From the NCBI GenBank assembly GCA_016875255.1, contig VGRU01000165.1, forward strand, positions 1-8,182: a stretch of DNA of 8,182 bases, given 5' to 3'. Numbering within the stretch: position 1 is the stretch's first letter; each line of letters opens with the position of its first letter. The notes beneath the pieces are model-generated. The model was not told the origin of the DNA and ran no database searches. It saw nothing but the letters and a program-made list of their open reading frames with translations. This document shows, in pieces, positions 5,398-8,182 of this stretch. The position numbers and the translations under genes are program-made. Source of the stretch: Deltaproteobacteria bacterium (GTDB lineage Bacteria; Desulfobacterota; BSN033; UBA1163).

Positions 5398-6372
5398 ATG
5401 AACGAAATCTTCATATTAGTCGAACACAGGCAGGGTAAGATCCGTGATATCACCTATGAGATGCTCGGACTCGGGGAAAATATAGCCAATCAGCAGGGCT
5501 CATCCCCTACGGCTGTCCTCCTCGGCCATGATGTCAAAGGTTTTGCCGAAGACCTAACAACAAGAACGCCTAAGGTTCTCGTTATCGAAGATGAGAATCT
5601 CAAAATTTTTAACTCCTTTTTTTATCAAAAGATCCTCTCCTCGCTCGTCTCCAAATACCAACCCTCCCTTCTTTTAATAGGTCATTCCGCCTTCGGGATG
5701 GATCTGGCGCCAAGCCTGTCCGTTGAAATGGATTTCCCTCTTGTAACGGATTGCATCGGTCTCTCATTTGAGGATAGCAAATTAAAAGCTACCCGCTCCA
5801 TCTACGGTGGAAAAGTTAATGCCAGCGTCTCCTTAAGAGAATCGAAGGGATACATTGCAACTATCCGGCCGGGTGTCTTCAGCCCCAAAATGCCCGGCGA
5901 GAAAAAGGGCGGGATCGTGATGGAATCTTCTCCTCTTCAAGGGATGGTCGATGTCAAGAAGTTCATCGAATATATCGAAGCCCCTATTACAGGTGAGGAT
6001 ATTACACAGGCAGAGATTCTTATCTCTGTCGGACAGGGGATCGGAGGACCGGAACATATTCCATTGTTTGAAGAACTGGCAAAGAATTTAGGAGGAACGA
6101 TCTCCTGCTCCAGACCCGTAGTGGACCGGAACTGGCTTCCCAAAGAGCGTCAGGTGGGCATTTCCGGAAAGACCGTCAAGCCGAAAGTCTATCTTGCCAT
6201 CGGCATCAGCGGCGCCTTCCAGCATGTCACAGCCATGCAGGGTTCTGATACGATCATCGCCATCAACAAAGACCCCCGCGCCCCCATCTTCGGCGTCGCT
6301 CACTATGGAATCGTAGATGACTTCCAGAAGGTAATCCCCGTATTGAAAGAAAAAACAAAAGCCTGGAAGTAA
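5398..6372 (+). CDS. etfA: Electron transfer flavoprotein, alpha subunit
   Basis: EtfA carries the electron-transferring FAD of the ETF heterodimer and docks with acyl-CoA dehydrogenases. The 324 residues match the family's usual length. The N-terminal Rossmann-like domain contains LLIGHSAFGMDLAPSLS near 91-107 and PLVTDC at 114-119. The C-terminal FAD domain shows SRPVVDRNWLP (238-248), RQVGISGKTV (251-260), GISGAFQH (269-276) and AINKDPRAPIF (288-298), which are the residues that cradle FAD. A fixed [4Fe-4S] motif, seen in some anaerobic ETF partners, is absent. Its gene is last in the cluster and convergent with pncB. The strong ribosome binding site suggests independent translation even if the upstream repeats affect the messenger. 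Confidence 0.96.
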   Translation: MNEIFILVEHRQGKIRDITYEMLGLGENIANQQGSSPTAVLLGHDVKGFAEDLTTRTPKVLVIEDENLKIFNSFFYQKILSSLVSKYQPSLLLIGHSAFGMDLAPSLSVEMDFPLVTDCIGLSFEDSKLKATRSIYGGKVNASVSLRESKGYIATIRPGVFSPKMPGEKKGGIVMESSPLQGMVDVKKFIEYIEAPITGEDITQAEILISVGQGIGGPEHIPLFEELAKNLGGTISCSRPVVDRNWLPKERQVGISGKTVKPKVYLAIGISGAFQHVTAMQGSDTIIAINKDPRAPIFGVAHYGIVDDFQKVIPVLKEKTKAWK

Positions 6373-6423
6373 GAGTTGCTGCGACTAAAAGATCCAATAT
6401 CTCAGTTTCTCAAGCCTGCTCCG

Positions 6424-6450
6424 AATGATCCTCCCTGGAATCTGATCATT
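6424..6450. repeat. Weak inverted repeat between convergent 3' ends
   Basis: AATGATC (6424-6430) and GATCATT (6444-6450) are perfect inverted copies around a 13-base loop, overlapping the pncB stop codon. Placement between converging genes suits a bidirectional terminator, but the stem is AT-rich and the T-runs are short, so this is only a possibility. Confidence 0.25.
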
Positions 6451-8032
6451 TGAGCTCTGTTACAGGAGACTCCTCTGTCCACAGGCGGTAAACGTAATCG
6501 TAAAGCTCTTCGCTCACTGACACCTTATAAGGAGTAGGATTGATGTCCCTTAGATGGTCTTCTCTTGTGCTGCGCAGTTGATTCAAAACATAATCTCTGG
6601 ACTCCCTTAATGAAACTTCTGGGTAGACCCTTTTCCCATCCCAGACGCAATGATGGAGTGGAATGACTTTGGAGGGAGTCACATACACGCGCTTGATTTG
6701 GTCAAAGGGGTGATGGCATAAGACACGTTTTGATGGTTCCGGGGGTTTATCTCCCACTCTTATCATAAGATCCAGCAGGCCGTAACCGTCTTCACTGAAA
6801 AGGCGGTAAGCCTCTTTCTTCCCGGGTATGGTCATTTTGTTCAATTCCTGGGAGAGTTTTATACGAGGGATACCCTTTACTTCAACCAGTTTGTAAACGC
6901 ATCCCATTGCAGGCTGATCATCGCATGTAACAAGATGCGTGCCTATTCCAAACAGGTCGATTTCATGGCCCTGCTCCTTGAGAGATCTCAGGACACTTCT
7001 GTTAATCTCGTTGCTCGCCAGAATGACACATTTTAAAAGATCGGGGTCAGTCCTGGCACCGATTCCATTAAGGGCTTTCCTTGTTCCCTTTGAAAGGTAG
7101 GAAAGGTCTCCGGAATCTAATCTTACCCCTATGGGCCTATACCCCAATTTGAGAAGACCGAGCGCCACACAAACAAAGTTAGGAACGCCTGATTTCAAGG
7201 TATCGTAGGTGTCCACAAGCGCCAGAAACCCCCTGGGAAAGGCCTGGGCATAGGTAACAAAGGATGCGAGCTCTCCTTCATTGGTGTGATTGAAACCCAA
7301 TGCTCCTCGGATTTCCAAAACCGTTTTGACAAAATCATGTATTTTTCCGTCTGCCCCAGCAAGAGTGTGATCCTTCAGATCTTCAAGGCCTGTAAAAGCT
7401 TGCACATACGAGTGTGCGTGAGTTCCCCGTATTGGCACACCGAAAAGATAACCTGCAAGAACGTTACTGGTCCCATCAAAACCACCCATATAGCTGTAAC
7501 GGGAAGCTGAAACCCCTCCATCCGGGCCTTGCGCCCTTCGCAAACCGAATTCAATTAAGCCTTTGTCAAACCCCACAGCCAAACGATATTTAGCTGCGTT
7601 TGTTGTCATTAAGCTCGGATAATTGGTCAGCGTGAGCGTGGAAGTTTCGAGCAACTGAGCAACCGCTATCGGGCCCTGCACTCTTATTAAAGGAATGCGA
7701 GGATAAGATATCGTTCCTTCTTTCAAGGCGTAAATCTTTATTTTGGAACAGTCCACACTTTTGAGCCAGTCGAAAAAACCTTTTTCGCATTGCTGCATCT
7801 GGTCCTTGAGATAGGCAATGTGATCATCGGTAAAACGGAAATTCTCAAACAGCCTGAGCTTCTCTTCGAGACCGGCGTATATGGCGAATTCTCCCCCAAA
7901 AGGATTCTTGCGGAAGAAAAGGTCAAATGTAGCCTCTTCCTCGTGCACTCCGGCTTTCCAATAAGCATAAGCCATGGTGATCTGGTAGAAATCAGTCAAC
8001 ATAGGGTTTACCAGTTGGTTCGTTGGTTTCAT
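6446..8032 (-). CDS. pncB: Nicotinate phosphoribosyltransferase, long (human-NAPRT-like) form
   Basis: The enzyme joins nicotinate and PRPP with ATP hydrolysis to give nicotinate mononucleotide, the first salvage step to NAD, in the cytoplasm. Recognised blocks are LTDFYQITMAYAYWKAG (12-28), FFRKNPFGGEFA (39-50), FGLRRAQGPDGG (162-173), YMGGFDGTSNVLAG (181-194), GTHAHS (203-208, with His207 at the place of the phosphorylated histidine), VRLDSGD (303-309) and FGIGT (361-365). The 528 residues resemble the long form typified by human NAPRT, not the roughly 400-residue enterobacterial PncB. The start at 8032 is supported by AAGGAG eight bases or so upstream on the minus strand. It stands alone and convergent to etfA, with no other NAD-salvage gene in view; a link to the redox cluster is not shown. 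The chain is intact from start to stop. Confidence 0.95.
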   Translation of the reverse strand: MKPTNQLVNPMLTDFYQITMAYAYWKAGVHEEEATFDLFFRKNPFGGEFAIYAGLEEKLRLFENFRFTDDHIAYLKDQMQQCEKGFFDWLKSVDCSKIKIYALKEGTISYPRIPLIRVQGPIAVAQLLETSTLTLTNYPSLMTTNAAKYRLAVGFDKGLIEFGLRRAQGPDGGVSASRYSYMGGFDGTSNVLAGYLFGVPIRGTHAHSYVQAFTGLEDLKDHTLAGADGKIHDFVKTVLEIRGALGFNHTNEGELASFVTYAQAFPRGFLALVDTYDTLKSGVPNFVCVALGLLKLGYRPIGVRLDSGDLSYLSKGTRKALNGIGARTDPDLLKCVILASNEINRSVLRSLKEQGHEIDLFGIGTHLVTCDDQPAMGCVYKLVEVKGIPRIKLSQELNKMTIPGKKEAYRLFSEDGYGLLDLMIRVGDKPPEPSKRVLCHHPFDQIKRVYVTPSKVIPLHHCVWDGKRVYPEVSLRESRDYVLNQLRSTREDHLRDINPTPYKVSVSEELYDYVYRLWTEESPVTELK

Positions 8033-8040
8033 TTAGCCTA

Positions 8041-8046
8041 CTCCTT
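8041..8046 (-). promoter_or_regulatory. Shine-Dalgarno site of pncB
   Basis: On the minus strand AAGGAG precedes the ATG at 8032-8030 with an eight-base spacer. It fixes the start. No convincing -35/-10 promoter was found further upstream. Confidence 0.7.
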
Positions 8047-8111
8047 CCTACACCTACAAAGAATTAGGATACGCTCCCTACATGACCTGAAGATTTATGG
8101 TTGAAATCGAG

Positions 8112-8173
8112 CATGAACGCCAAGGCCAAGCGGCCCCGTTTCCTTGTCGCCGGCCTTAAGCCCATTGTTAGGC
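8112..8173 (-). other. GC-rich palindromic segment, weakly attC-like
   Basis: On the minus strand GCCTAAC (8173-8167) fits the RYYYAAC box of integron attC sites. After a five-base spacer comes GCTTAAGGCC, which can pair with GGCCTTGGC (near 8119-8127) leaving one bulged T and one G-T wobble. GTT then follows directly at 8118-8116. The bulged inner stem and GTT triplet are attC-like, but the second outer box (GTTCATG) does not complement the first beyond the three core bases, and the spacers are unequal. It may be chance or a decayed site. Confidence 0.2.
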
Positions 8174-8182
8174 AGCCTTTTG

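Noticed and set aside
8050..8110. Sigma-70 promoter for pncB
   Set aside because: A TATCCT-like -10 can be picked out, but no well-spaced -35 accompanies it.

Overview
The window carries one plus-strand cluster of redox genes followed by one convergent minus-strand gene. The cluster reads: acyl-CoA dehydrogenase (3' part only), full-length HdrA, a soluble HdrD-like (HdrC+HdrB fusion) iron-sulfur protein, EtfB and EtfA. The minus-strand gene is a long nicotinate phosphoribosyltransferase. Gene content suggests an anaerobic bacterium that oxidises acyl-CoA substrates, most likely a Desulfobacterota-type (deltaproteobacterial) sulfate reducer or syntroph. This rests on recognised protein families, not on a marker gene, so the lineage call is only moderately secure.

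Layout: 1-674 acyl-CoA dehydrogenase C-terminal part; 675-879 gap with an imperfect long inverted repeat; 880-2850 hdrA; 2851-3114 gap with four tetraloop hairpins nested inside longer inverted arms; 3115-4251 hdrD-like; 4252-4406 gap with a CAGG-rich inverted repeat; 4407-5174 etfB; 5175-5397 gap with a hairpin plus a nested two-hairpin element; 5398-6372 etfA; 6373-6445 short convergent gap; 6446-8032 (minus) pncB-like; 8033-8182 its leader, ending in a GC-rich segment with a weak attC-like fold.

Working model (inference): the dehydrogenase passes electrons from an acyl-CoA to the EtfBA flavoprotein. EtfBA exchanges them with the HdrA/HdrD-like module, whose flavin and many iron-sulfur clusters could split or merge high- and low-potential electrons. 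That could let a thermodynamically hard acyl-CoA oxidation be coupled to ferredoxin, NAD or a thiol/disulfide acceptor. No hydrogenase, MvhD or formate dehydrogenase partner lies in the window.

The most unusual feature is architectural. Every one of the four gaps inside the cluster, including the one separating etfB from etfA, holds a different palindromic repeat. The first three begin at or within a few bases of the preceding stop codon, and in one case the repeat arm encodes the last residues of HdrA. The two hdr-type genes have no visible Shine-Dalgarno site, while etfB, etfA and the minus-strand gene have good ones.
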